From positions 2,042,168 to 2,106,167 of the forward strand of contig LT827128.1 of the NCBI GenBank assembly GCA_900170005.1: 64,000 nucleotides of DNA, read 5' to 3'. Below, in pieces: positions 8,442 to 15,916 of the stretch. The notes beneath the pieces are model-generated. The model was not told the DNA's origin and did not search any database. It saw nothing but the letters and a program-made list of their open reading frames with translations. The number at the start of each line of letters is the position of its first letter. The stretch's first letter is position 1. Both the position numbers and the translations under genes were made by a program. This stretch comes from Gordonibacter massiliensis (ex Traore et al. 2017) (GTDB lineage: Bacteria; Actinomycetota; Coriobacteriia; Coriobacteriales; Eggerthellaceae).

Positions 8442-8510
8442 CGGTATACTGGAGCGGGATGCCCGTGCTCGAAGCGCGCGGGCACGGGGTAGGTTGGCAG
8501 AGAGCTGCTC

Positions 8511-9134
8511 ATGGCGTTCGGATTCTTCTTCGACAACGCGCGCTGCACCGGGTGCAAGACCTGCGAGATGGCGTGCAAGGACTACCGCGACCTCGGCCCC
8601 GAGGCCACGTTCCGGCGCGTCATCGACTACGAGGGCGGCACCTGGAACGCGCCGTCCGGCACGGAAACCGCCGTGCCCGAAAACGTGTTCGCCTACCACC
8701 TGTCCCTCGCCTGCAACCATTGCGGCGACCCCGCTTGCACGCACGTGTGCCCCACCGGGGCCATGCACAAAGACGACCAGGGCCTCGTGTGGCCCGACGA
8801 GCGCAAATGCATCGGCTGCGGCTACTGCACCATGGCCTGCCCCTACCACGCCCCCTTCATCGACCAGCGCCTGAAGAAGAGCTCGAAATGCGACGGCTGC
8901 CGCGCGCGCCTGGCCGAAGGGCTGGCCCCCGTGTGCGTGGAAGCGTGCCCCGTGCGCGCGCTCGACTACGGCGACCCCGCCGAGCTGGTCGTGCGGCATC
9001 CCGGCGCCGTGCGCTCCATCCTGCCGCTTCCGGCGGAGGACGCCACGTGGCCCAACCTGTTCATCCTCCCGTCCCCCGCCGCTGCATTGGCGGCCAAAGC
9101 GGGCGGACACATCGCGAACCGCGAGGAGATCTAA
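8511..9134 (+). CDS. Four-cluster ferredoxin subunit (DmsB-like), second copy
   Basis: A 207-residue paralogue of the preceding iron-sulfur subunit; the first 20 residues are almost the same (NARCTGCKTCEMACKDY). All four cysteine groups are complete, including KCIGCGYCTMACPYH where the first copy has lost a cysteine. It is one base from the membrane anchor gene at 9136, so it is the better candidate for direct contact with the anchor. The start at 8511 has only a modest ribosome site (GAGAG); a longer start at 8459 is in another frame. Having two such subunits with one catalytic gene is unusual. Confidence 0.9.
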   Translation: MAFGFFFDNARCTGCKTCEMACKDYRDLGPEATFRRVIDYEGGTWNAPSGTETAVPENVFAYHLSLACNHCGDPACTHVCPTGAMHKDDQGLVWPDERKCIGCGYCTMACPYHAPFIDQRLKKSSKCDGCRARLAEGLAPVCVEACPVRALDYGDPAELVVRHPGAVRSILPLPAEDATWPNLFILPSPAAALAAKAGGHIANREEI

Positions 9135-9135
9135 C

Positions 9136-9990
9136 ATGACCAGCGGCTTCGACGAGCTCTCCCTCGCGGTGTTCACCACGCTCGCCCCGGCGGGCACCGT
9201 CGCGTTCGTCGTGCTGGCGCTGGCCCGCCTGCTCTCGCGCGACCACGACGCCGCCGTGCGCATCGACCGCCTGATCGCGCTTCCGTTCTCCGTGGCGCTC
9301 GTGGGCTTCATCGCATCGGCGACGCACCTGGGAACGCCGGCGAACGCGCTGCACGTGTTCTCGGGCGTGGGGCGCTCTCCCCTGTCGAACGAGGTGCTGT
9401 CGGCCGTGGCCTTCCTGCTTTTGGTGGGGTCGTACTGGATGATGGCCTTCAAGCAGCGCTTTCCCGACGCCGTGGCGAAGCCGTGGCTCGTGCTGTCCTG
9501 CGTGGCCGGCGTGGCGCTCGTGACCTGCACGTCGCTCGCCTACGCCGTGGACACCGTGCCCACCTGGAACACCTGGTACGCGCCGGCCAACCTCTGGTTC
9601 TCCGCGCTGCTCGCAGGGCCCGTGCTGGGGTTGCTGTTCCTGCATATGGCACGCGTGCCGCTGCGCGGGGGAGGCGCCGCCCTGGTGGCGGTGAGCGTCG
9701 CCGCGCTCGCAGCCGGTACGGTCGTGCTCGCCCTGCACCAGCAGAGTTTGGGCGGCGTGGCGAACAACGAGCTGGTGGCCAACGTCCTCGCCCCCAACTA
9801 CGGAGGAGCCATCGCGTTCCACGCGCTTGCCGGCGCCATCGGCTGCGCATGCGCCGCGCTCTCGCTGCGACGCCGCGCAAGCGGCCAGACCGCCGTGATC
9901 CTGAGCGGCGCGGCCGCGCTCTTGCTGCTGGTGGCCGTGTTCGTCACCCGCGTCGAGTTCTACCAGCTCCACATGACGGTGGGGTTCTAA
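9136..9990 (+). CDS. Membrane anchor subunit (DmsC-like)
   Basis: A 284-residue hydrophobic protein with about eight membrane segments, matching the DmsC family (usually 280-290 residues). It would anchor the reductase to the cytoplasmic membrane and oxidise menaquinol, passing electrons to the iron-sulfur subunit. The ATG follows the upstream stop by one base with CGAGGAG as ribosome site, so translation is probably coupled. Features include the early AGTVAFVVLALARLL helix, ATHLGTPANALHVF, and a C-terminal VEFYQLHMTVGF. No haem-ligand pattern could be assigned. It ends the cluster. Confidence 0.88.
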   Translation: MTSGFDELSLAVFTTLAPAGTVAFVVLALARLLSRDHDAAVRIDRLIALPFSVALVGFIASATHLGTPANALHVFSGVGRSPLSNEVLSAVAFLLLVGSYWMMAFKQRFPDAVAKPWLVLSCVAGVALVTCTSLAYAVDTVPTWNTWYAPANLWFSALLAGPVLGLLFLHMARVPLRGGGAALVAVSVAALAAGTVVLALHQQSLGGVANNELVANVLAPNYGGAIAFHALAGAIGCACAALSLRRRASGQTAVILSGAAALLLLVAVFVTRVEFYQLHMTVGF

Positions 9991-10114
9991 AGCGCTACAA
10001 TCTTCAGGTTCGCGTTCGCCGCCACGTGAAGGGGGGCGCATCCGCAAAGTTCCTCGAAGCCGCGAGAAAGCCACTCAGACAATCGAGCCAGCCTTTCGAA
10101 GCCCTGCAAGCGCC

Positions 10115-10786
10115 TTACCCGGAAGGTTCTTTTCCCTCATGGTAAAGGTCGAGCGCAGTTCGTATCGAGCGATGGCCGTAGGAGAAGTACGGATCGAGCT
10201 CGCGTTGCATCATGAACGACTGGGTTCGCGTGTAGTGGTAGAGCACGCGCCCGAAAATACCCATCGTGTGATACTCCGCCAGAAACTTGATCGCCACTTC
10301 GGGTACTGCGCGCTCGCCCTGCATCTTGCGGATATCGTCTTCTATCGCAGGAAGGTAGAGCGTCGTGATGTAATCGAAAAGCTGAAAGTACGTGGCACCC
10401 ATGAACACGCGCCGATAATATTCGCGATTAGCTTGGAAATAACAGCCCCAATACTTGAAATACGCCGTCTGATACGAAAAATCGGATTCGCTGGCAACCT
10501 CGACGTAGAAGGGAAGGTCGGGGAACGGATCGTAGAGGCTCTGCTTCGGATAAACGAGGGTTGCCGAGGAGAATTCGGGTAGCAAGACGATGCGAGCCAT
10601 AGCTTGGCGAAATATCCATTGGACAAGGATATCCGTCGTCTCGAAATAATAGTAGAACGTCTTCCGATCGATGCCCACGCGCTGGGCGATGTCCACAACC
10701 GTGACGCGATGCGGCACCGCACCCTCGGTCACCAACGCGGCGAACGCCTTCGCTATCGCTGATCGCATGTCAATTTGGCGAACCAC
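10115..10786 (-). CDS. TetR-family transcriptional regulator
   Basis: A 223-residue regulator with the N-terminal helix-turn-helix of the family (VTVVDIAQRVGIDRKTFYYYF) and a variable all-helical C-terminal sensing domain. GTG at 10786 has GGGAG five bases upstream and is my choice; a TTG at 10801 or ATG at 10768 are alternatives. It is divergent from the FAD oxidoreductase at 11220, about 430 bases away, and most likely represses that operon. Its base composition is visibly less GC-rich than its neighbours. The ligand is unknown. Confidence 0.85.
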   Translation of the reverse strand: MVRQIDMRSAIAKAFAALVTEGAVPHRVTVVDIAQRVGIDRKTFYYYFETTDILVQWIFRQAMARIVLLPEFSSATLVYPKQSLYDPFPDLPFYVEVASESDFSYQTAYFKYWGCYFQANREYYRRVFMGATYFQLFDYITTLYLPAIEDDIRKMQGERAVPEVAIKFLAEYHTMGIFGRVLYHYTRTQSFMMQRELDPYFSYGHRSIRTALDLYHEGKEPSG

Positions 10787-11219
10787 CGTTGCTCCCGTCA
10801 ACGTGGACCGAACGCTTTGCCAAGCGCAAGTTTTATCATACGAATGAATACCAAAGACAGCCTGCGCATCCGAACGAAACGCACGCCATGCTCGCCGCCC
10901 CGTCGATCTTCCTCCATGCTACCATCCGAAAAACAGCCGAGCGGCACCGGTCATCGAACCGCCCCATTCCCGTTGAACTGGGGAAAAGTGGACGATGGCC
11001 GCTTGACAAACGAAACGCCCTCGCCCATCTGCGGAAAAGAGGCCCAAAAAAAGACAAAGGCTCCATCGCGTGGAAAAGACCGACCCGTTCGCCCCATTCC
11101 ATCGAAAGTGTCCGTAACGCCGAACGCGGAAACCGTGGTAAAAAGGCGTCACATCATGATGCGCACGACTCAAGGAATTCCATACCGGCAACCCGATCCT
11201 TCAATCCAAGGAGGGAACT
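10787..11219. other. Divergent control region between TetR gene and oxidoreductase operon
   Basis: About 430 bases with no convincing gene and a lower GC content than the surroundings. Near the right end is a 10-bp perfect palindrome CATCATGATG (11152-11161) inside a looser dyad, about 60 bases before the start at 11220, a reasonable place for an operator. A good ribosome site (CAAGGAGGGAA) ends the region. Open frames through it on both strands look like chance. Confidence 0.5.
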
Positions 11220-12833
11220 ATGTCAGGAACCTATGATTTCGTGGTCATCGGCGGAGGCCACAACGGCCTTCTTTCCACCGCGTACCTCGCCAAAGCAGGA
11301 TTCAGCGTTTGCTGCCTCGAAGCGAACGAGGAGTTCGGCGGCGGAACCCGCTCGGGTGAGGTGTGCGCCCCCGGCTACATCAGCGACTTGGGGGGCATGA
11401 TCCACAGCATGATCGCCCGCACCCCCATCGTCCGAGACGACGAGCTGGGGCTCATTTCCAAATACGGCCTCGAGTACGTCAACACCGACGCCCTTTTCTG
11501 CTCGATCTTCCCCGACAACACCGCGCTCATCATCGATCCGGACATCGACAAAGCGTGCGAGAACATCGCGAAGTTCTCGGAAAAGGACGCCGTCACCTAC
11601 CGCAGGTTCCACGACTACATGGAGAAGATGATGGCCGTGGCGCACGTGGGCGCCCAGTCTCCGCCGCCTCCATGGGGAGCCATGCACAGCGCCATGTACA
11701 TGAGCCCCGAAGGCCGCGAATTCCAACGCGTCCTGAATCTGAGCGCCCAACAGCTGGTGGAGGAGTGGTTCGAAAGCGAAGAGGTGCGCACGACCTTCAC
11801 CCGCTGGTGCACCGAGATGATGATCGACCCGCGCGAAGTGGGCACGGCCACGCTGCTCTACTTCACCGTCAACGTCCACAACCCCGATCTGTACGTGGTC
11901 AACGGCAAGGTGAACCCCGATCATCCGGGTGCGCCGTTCCCCAAGGGCGGCAGCAAAAACTTCATCGACGCCCTTATGCACTGCTGCCAAGACGATGGCG
12001 CAGAGCTGTTCGCCAACACGCCCGTCGCCGACATCGTCGTCGAGAACGGCGAAGCCCGCACCGTTATTGCGGCGAACGGAGAAACCTTTACCGCGAACAA
12101 CGCCGTGATCAGTTGCATCAACGTCAAGCAGATCTACGAGATGATCGCCGACGATGTGCCCGCCGACGAGCTGGAGGCCATCCGCAATCTCAAGCACGCC
12201 GATTTCGGGGCCCTTAACCAGTCGTTCGCCCTCAAGAAGATCCCCGAGTTCAAAGCCGGCCCTGAAGTATTGAAGGCGTTCTGCATCGAGGCGGCACCGC
12301 GCGAGAAGGAGTATCTGCAAACCTTCAGCAACTACACGTTGGGCGAGTTCAGCCCCAAGCTGCCGCTGATCACCATCCCGTCGCTGCTCGACGAGACACG
12401 CTGCCCGGCCGGTCACAGCGTGGTCAACATCTACCAGTACGCTCCCTACAACCTGTGGGGCGATCCGCAGAACTGGATCACGCACAAAGAGGAGCTCGAG
12501 CGCCAGGTGTGGGAGTTCTTCAAGGACATGACCACCAACATCACCGACGACGACGTCATCGGCCATTGGAGCCTCACCCCGCTCGAGTACGAGCAGTGGG
12601 ACCATGCCATGGTTCACGGCGATATCGGGCAGATCGGCTTGCAGCCTAGCCAGATGTACGACATGCGGCCGCTGGCCGGCAAAGGCCATGAGTATTGCGG
12701 TGCCATCGAGAACCTGTACTTCTTAGGATGCTGCTCGCATCCCGGCGCAGGCATCGCGGCCTCGGCGCGTGCCGGCATCCAGAAGGTTTTGGAAGACTAC
12801 GACGTCGACTTCCGCAAAGTGGTGAAGAAGTAG
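11220..12833 (+). CDS. FAD-dependent oxidoreductase of the phytoene desaturase/CrtO-like family
   Basis: A 537-residue flavoprotein with an N-terminal dinucleotide fold (FVVIGGGHNGLLSTAYLAK, acidic residue in CLEANEEFGGG) and a C-terminal FAD motif (YFLGCCSHPGAGIAASARAG). This group includes desaturases, isomerases and ketolases acting on hydrophobic or polyunsaturated substrates. There is no signal peptide, so it is cytoplasmic or membrane-associated. It starts an apparent operon with a small protein and a DASS transporter, under a divergent TetR regulator. No carotenoid pathway genes are nearby, so carotenoid synthesis is not implied; the substrate may be what the transporter brings in. Confidence 0.85.
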   Translation: MSGTYDFVVIGGGHNGLLSTAYLAKAGFSVCCLEANEEFGGGTRSGEVCAPGYISDLGGMIHSMIARTPIVRDDELGLISKYGLEYVNTDALFCSIFPDNTALIIDPDIDKACENIAKFSEKDAVTYRRFHDYMEKMMAVAHVGAQSPPPPWGAMHSAMYMSPEGREFQRVLNLSAQQLVEEWFESEEVRTTFTRWCTEMMIDPREVGTATLLYFTVNVHNPDLYVVNGKVNPDHPGAPFPKGGSKNFIDALMHCCQDDGAELFANTPVADIVVENGEARTVIAANGETFTANNAVISCINVKQIYEMIADDVPADELEAIRNLKHADFGALNQSFALKKIPEFKAGPEVLKAFCIEAAPREKEYLQTFSNYTLGEFSPKLPLITIPSLLDETRCPAGHSVVNIYQYAPYNLWGDPQNWITHKEELERQVWEFFKDMTTNITDDDVIGHWSLTPLEYEQWDHAMVHGDIGQIGLQPSQMYDMRPLAGKGHEYCGAIENLYFLGCCSHPGAGIAASARAGIQKVLEDYDVDFRKVVKK

Positions 12834-12844
12834 CACGCCTTTCG

Positions 12845-12871
12845 TGCCGGGCGGCGCAGAGCCGCCCGGCA
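12845..12871. terminator. GC-rich hairpin after the oxidoreductase gene
   Basis: Perfect 11-bp arms TGCCGGGCGGC (12845-12855) and GCCGCCCGGCA (12861-12871) around GCAGA. There is no T run, so it may be a processing or attenuation site inside the operon rather than a full terminator. Confidence 0.45.
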
Positions 12872-12917
12872 TCGGCAGCTCGCCGTCCCGTACATCTCTC
12901 CGACGAAAGGCGGAACC

Positions 12918-13202
12918 ATGTCTCCAAAACCGAAAAAGAAGTCCCTGATAGCCCGAACCGAAGACGGAAGCCCGGTGGTGGAGGTGTTCGGCATGGAAAC
13001 CGAGGGGGACAAGCTGATCATGGACTGCAAGGCGCTCGACAGCATGCGCATGGACGTGGTGGTCTCCATCGAAGACGTCGCGCGCGGTCTTGCGGTAGTG
13101 AACAAAAAGGCGGTGTTCGCGTTCGCGAAGCAGCTGCCGGGCGCCCTCAGAAAGCAGAAGAAACTAGCGAAGCAGCAAGCGCAGGAAGCAGGGAGCTCGT
13201 AG
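12918..13202 (+). CDS. Small basic protein of unknown function
   Basis: A 94-residue protein I do not recognise. It begins with a lysine-rich stretch (MSPKPKKKS), has a central part of probable beta strands (PVVEVFGMETEGDKLIMDCK), and ends in a lysine/glutamine-rich helix. CGAAAGGCGG before the ATG is a fair ribosome site. It lies between the FAD oxidoreductase and the DASS transporter, in the same direction, with 84 and 50 bases of spacing, so it is likely co-transcribed. No membrane segment or metal motif is visible. Confidence 0.7.
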   Translation: MSPKPKKKSLIARTEDGSPVVEVFGMETEGDKLIMDCKALDSMRMDVVVSIEDVARGLAVVNKKAVFAFAKQLPGALRKQKKLAKQQAQEAGSS

Positions 13203-13252
13203 GGGGAGGGCTCCGCGCTCGCCGGCTTCTCAACCAAGGAGGAGGTGCGTAC

Positions 13253-14644
13253 ATGCTAGATGTCAAACCGAAGAACCTTATCATCCTCGTCGTCACCATC
13301 GCAGTCGGATTCGCGGTCGCCAACCTGCCGGCGCCGGCCGGGCTCGAGCGCCCCGCAATGGTGTACCTGGGAATATTCGCTGGCCTGCTCATCCTGCTGG
13401 TCACCAACGCCCTGCCCACGTGGGCATCGTGCCTGGGCGCGCTGTCCGTGATGGCGATATGCCAGGTGGCGCCCATCGCCGACGTGTTCGACGCGTTCTC
13501 GGGTAGTATCTTCTGGCTCATGGTGGCGGTGTTCGCCTTTGCAACCGCCATCGGCAACAGCGGCCTCATGGACCGCTTGGCCTTGAAGATGCTCACCATA
13601 TTCCCCAAGAACTACCGGGGGCAGGTGCTCTCGCTCATGGCCGCCGGCTTCATCATGAGCCCGCTCATTCCCAGCAGCAACGCGAAGGTCAACCTGCTCA
13701 TTCCCATGGCCACGGCCATGACCGAGCAGGTGGGTTACAAGCCGCACAGCAAAGCGGCGCTCGGCCTGTTCACGGCGACGTTCCTGCCGTCGTACATGGG
13801 CTCGTACGCGTTTTTGACCGGCACGGTGAACGTCGCGTTCTTCCTCGGCGTCCTCAAGCTGCAATTCACGTGGATCGGCTGGCTCTCGGTCACCTTCGTC
13901 TGGCTGATCGTGCTGCTGATTGGCACGTACGTGTTCTGCATGACCTATTGCAAGCCCAAAGAGAAGCTCGACCTTCCGGGCGACTACTTCGAAGGCAAGT
14001 ACCACGAGCTCGGAAGCATGAAGCCCCAGGAGAAGCTGACCGCTATCGTCGTGATCGCCGCGCTCGTGCTGTGGATCACCCAGCCCTTGCACGGCATCGA
14101 CGCCGGCATGGTGTGCATGGTCGCCACGATCGTTCTCGTGGCCTTCAACGTGCTAACCGGATCCGACTTCAACACGCGCATGCCTTGGGGCCTGCTCATT
14201 TTCATTGGAGCGCTCATCTCGGTGGGTAACCTCATGCAGCCGCTCGGCATCAACGACTGGCTGGCCGGCCTGCTCGCCCCCGTCCTCACTCCCATCGCCA
14301 GCAACGTCTGGGTGTTCGTGCCCGCCTTGCTGCTCATCACCTGGGCGCTGCGCGCCGTCATACCCGCGCAGGGCGTCGTGCTCATCGTGCTGGCAGCGGT
14401 GTTCGCCTCGGTGCTGCCGGCTGCGGGCATCTCGTTGTTCGTGCTGGGGTTCGTCGAGCATCCTGCAGGCAACATATGGTTCAACAAATTCCAGAACCCG
14501 TTCATCATGGGAACGCTTGGCGTGGCCGGCAACAAGTACGTGACCATCAAGGAGTTCAAGAAATCCGCGTACGCCTTCATGGTCATCACGCTGGTCGGAT
14601 GCATGGCAAGCATACCGCTGTGGAGCGCCATGGGTCTGTGCTAA
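13253..14644 (+). CDS. DASS/SLC13-type anion transporter
   Basis: A 463-residue inner-membrane carrier with about eleven to twelve hydrophobic segments, of the divalent anion/Na+ symporter superfamily, which moves di- and tricarboxylates or related anions. Typical features are the repeated hairpin-like halves: SPLIPSSNAKVNLLIPMATA in the first half and WGLLIFIGALISVGNLMQ with VIPAQGVVLIVLAAVF in the second. The ATG at 13253 is chosen because AAGGAGGAGG lies 7 bases upstream; the frame is open further upstream but that part overlaps the small gene. It closes the operon begun at 11220. Substrate unknown. Confidence 0.87.
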   Translation: MLDVKPKNLIILVVTIAVGFAVANLPAPAGLERPAMVYLGIFAGLLILLVTNALPTWASCLGALSVMAICQVAPIADVFDAFSGSIFWLMVAVFAFATAIGNSGLMDRLALKMLTIFPKNYRGQVLSLMAAGFIMSPLIPSSNAKVNLLIPMATAMTEQVGYKPHSKAALGLFTATFLPSYMGSYAFLTGTVNVAFFLGVLKLQFTWIGWLSVTFVWLIVLLIGTYVFCMTYCKPKEKLDLPGDYFEGKYHELGSMKPQEKLTAIVVIAALVLWITQPLHGIDAGMVCMVATIVLVAFNVLTGSDFNTRMPWGLLIFIGALISVGNLMQPLGINDWLAGLLAPVLTPIASNVWVFVPALLLITWALRAVIPAQGVVLIVLAAVFASVLPAAGISLFVLGFVEHPAGNIWFNKFQNPFIMGTLGVAGNKYVTIKEFKKSAYAFMVITLVGCMASIPLWSAMGLC

Positions 14645-14672
14645 GCGCCCCCCTTCGAACTCGGCCGCATTG

Positions 14673-14707
14673 AAAAAGGTTCCGCCAAAGAAGGCGGAAC
14701 CTTTTTT
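14673..14707 (+). terminator. Intrinsic terminator of the DASS operon
   Basis: Stem AAAAAGGTTCCGCC (14673-14686), loop AAAGAA, stem GGCGGAACC with a run of six T. The A run on the left makes it potentially active in both directions. Confidence 0.85.
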
Positions 14708-14804
14708 GGATAGACGCCTCCTTGATGACGGGGCGTCGCACACGGCAAGGTGTTCGAAATATCCTTCGACAACCTTGTTGTACTGAAAATCGTGCGTGAT
14801 TCCG

Positions 14805-14858
14805 TTTTTACGTCCTTGTTTTTGTAAAAAACTTCATTTTTACGTCCTTGTTTTTGTA
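14805..14858. repeat. Two 22-bp direct repeats, T-rich
   Basis: TTTTTACGTCCTTGTTTTTG plus TA occurs at 14805-14826 and again at 14837-14858, ten bases apart. The stretch is strikingly AT-rich against its surroundings and lies 3' of the DASS terminator. No function is apparent. Confidence 0.65.
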
Positions 14859-14926
14859 TTCTCTCGCGCGGGAGCGAAGCGACCCGCGCTTCGCGCGCAA
14901 GCGCGAGACGAAGCGTGCAGATCGGC

Positions 14927-15110
14927 CGTAGGGGCGCTCTCCAGAGCGCCCGTTCGCGCGCCAGCGCGAAAACTGCCGCCCAGGTTGACGGGCGGGAGCG
15001 GAGCGACCAGCCGATGCGGCCGGAGGCCGCATAATGGCCGCCCAGGTCGACCCGCGCTTCGCTCGCAAGCGCGAAAACTGCCGCCCAGGTTGGCGTAGTA
15101 AGTCAGCGAG
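14927..15110. repeat. Palindromic repeat cluster, includes GGGCGCTCTCC family copy B
   Basis: Begins with CGTAGGGGCGCTCTCCAGAG (copy B of the family seen at 1750 and 57472). It continues with two copies of a block containing GCGCGAAAACTGCCGCCCAG (about 14966 and 15070), each preceded by a small TCGC/GCGA hairpin. With the hairpin at 15113 this fills the 615-base gap between the DASS and mogA genes; no gene is apparent. Confidence 0.6.
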
Positions 15111-15112
15111 GC

Positions 15113-15207
15113 CCGCCCTCGCACCCGAGATCGTGGGGATCGCGCGGGCGACGCGTACTTCGGTACGCGAGCCCGCAGGATCGCCGCGAGATCGGGTGCG
15201 AGGGCGG
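15113..15207. repeat. 95-base nested hairpin with a CTTCGG tip
   Basis: Outer arms of 16 bp (15113-15128 and 15192-15207) are perfect complements. Inside, GATC-N2-GCGGGC pairs with GCCCGC-N-GGATC, and the tip is GCGTAC-TTCG-GTACGC, an unusually stable UUCG-type loop. It lies between two converging genes (DASS transporter, mogA). It may be a strong bidirectional transcription end, a structured RNA, or a dispersed repeat. Confidence 0.6.
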
Positions 15208-15259
15208 ACCGCAGCGTCGGCTTCGTTCCGGCGGCCGGCAGGCCGCCGGAACCCGAACC

Positions 15260-15742
15260 TCAGTGCCCCCCGCCGGCCATCATCTTGGCGGCGTGGGGCA
15301 GCGCCTTTACGATGCCGTCCCAGTTCTCGCGAGCAGCCTTCTCGCTGCCGGGCAGGTTGATGACGATGTGACGGCCGCGCTGCATGCACAGGGCACGCGA
15401 CAGCATGGCGAAGGGCGTGATGGCAAGCGAGTGGGCACGCATGGCCTCGGCTATGCCGGGCACGTTGCGCTCGCACACGTCCTGCGTGGCCTCGGGCGTC
15501 ACGTCGCGCAGCGACAGGCCGCTGCCGCCGCAGGTGAGCACGATGTCGGCTTCCAGCGTGTCGCAGGCATGCACGATCGCGGCTGCGATGTCGGCACGCT
15601 CGTCCTTCACCACCACGTGGCTCGCGCACGTCCACCCGTTCTCGGCGATGAGCGCCTCGAGCGCCGCGCCCGCCGTGTCCTCCTTCATGCTGCGCGTGTC
15701 GGAGCACGTGATGATGGCGAAGGTCAAAGCTTGTTCGGACAT
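15260..15742 (-). CDS. mogA: Molybdenum cofactor biosynthesis protein, MogA/MoaB family
   Basis: A 160-residue cytoplasmic protein that adenylates molybdopterin before metal insertion by MoeA. Diagnostic motifs are TCSDTRS near the N-terminus, LTCGGSGLSLRDVTPEA (molybdopterin-binding loop) at about residues 68-85, and NLPGSEKAARENW near the C-terminus. The ATG at 15742 has AAAGGAGA as ribosome site; longer readings run into a palindromic repeat and are not likely. moeA lies upstream on the same strand, so the two may be co-transcribed across the repeat at 15761. The products would supply the reductase at 5264. Confidence 0.9.
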   Translation of the reverse strand: MSEQALTFAIITCSDTRSMKEDTAGAALEALIAENGWTCASHVVVKDERADIAAAIVHACDTLEADIVLTCGGSGLSLRDVTPEATQDVCERNVPGIAEAMRAHSLAITPFAMLSRALCMQRGRHIVINLPGSEKAARENWDGIVKALPHAAKMMAGGGH

Positions 15743-15760
15743 GAACGGTCTCCTTTGTTC

Positions 15761-15807
15761 GTTCTCGCGCCATGCGCGAGCGGGCGCTCTGGAGAGCGCC
15801 CCTACGG
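15761..15807. repeat. GGGCGCTCTCC-family palindromic repeat, copy C
   Basis: A short copy ending GGGCGCTCTGGAGAGCGCCC followed by CTACGG, preceded by TCGCGCCATGCGCGA. It sits between moeA and mogA. Confidence 0.7.
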
Positions 15808-15916
15808 TCATCCTGCATGTGGCATGTGCACGCCGCCCCGCAGTGCGGCCTGCGGGCGGCGTGCCACAGCCCTTCGCAGCGTCGAGCCGTTCCGCCGTTC
15901 GGCAGAACGGCGGAAC

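Noticed and set aside
5201-8578. A very long open frame on the minus strand opposite the molybdopterin oxidoreductase
   Set aside because: It is the antisense of strongly coding, GC-rich sequence; its protein is Ala/Arg/His/Val-rich without motifs, and the plus strand encodes a clear family member.
8459-9139. A plus-strand frame overlapping the second iron-sulfur subunit in another phase
   Set aside because: Arg/His-rich shadow; the overlapping frame has all ferredoxin cysteine motifs.
10775-11400. Two plus-strand frames between the TetR gene and the oxidoreductase
   Set aside because: No ribosome sites and composition unlike coding sequence; the second overlaps the start of the oxidoreductase in another frame.
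14645-15259. CRISPR-like look of the repeats in this gap
   Set aside because: Repeats are few, palindromic and of unequal spacing, with no unique spacers of constant length and no cas genes.
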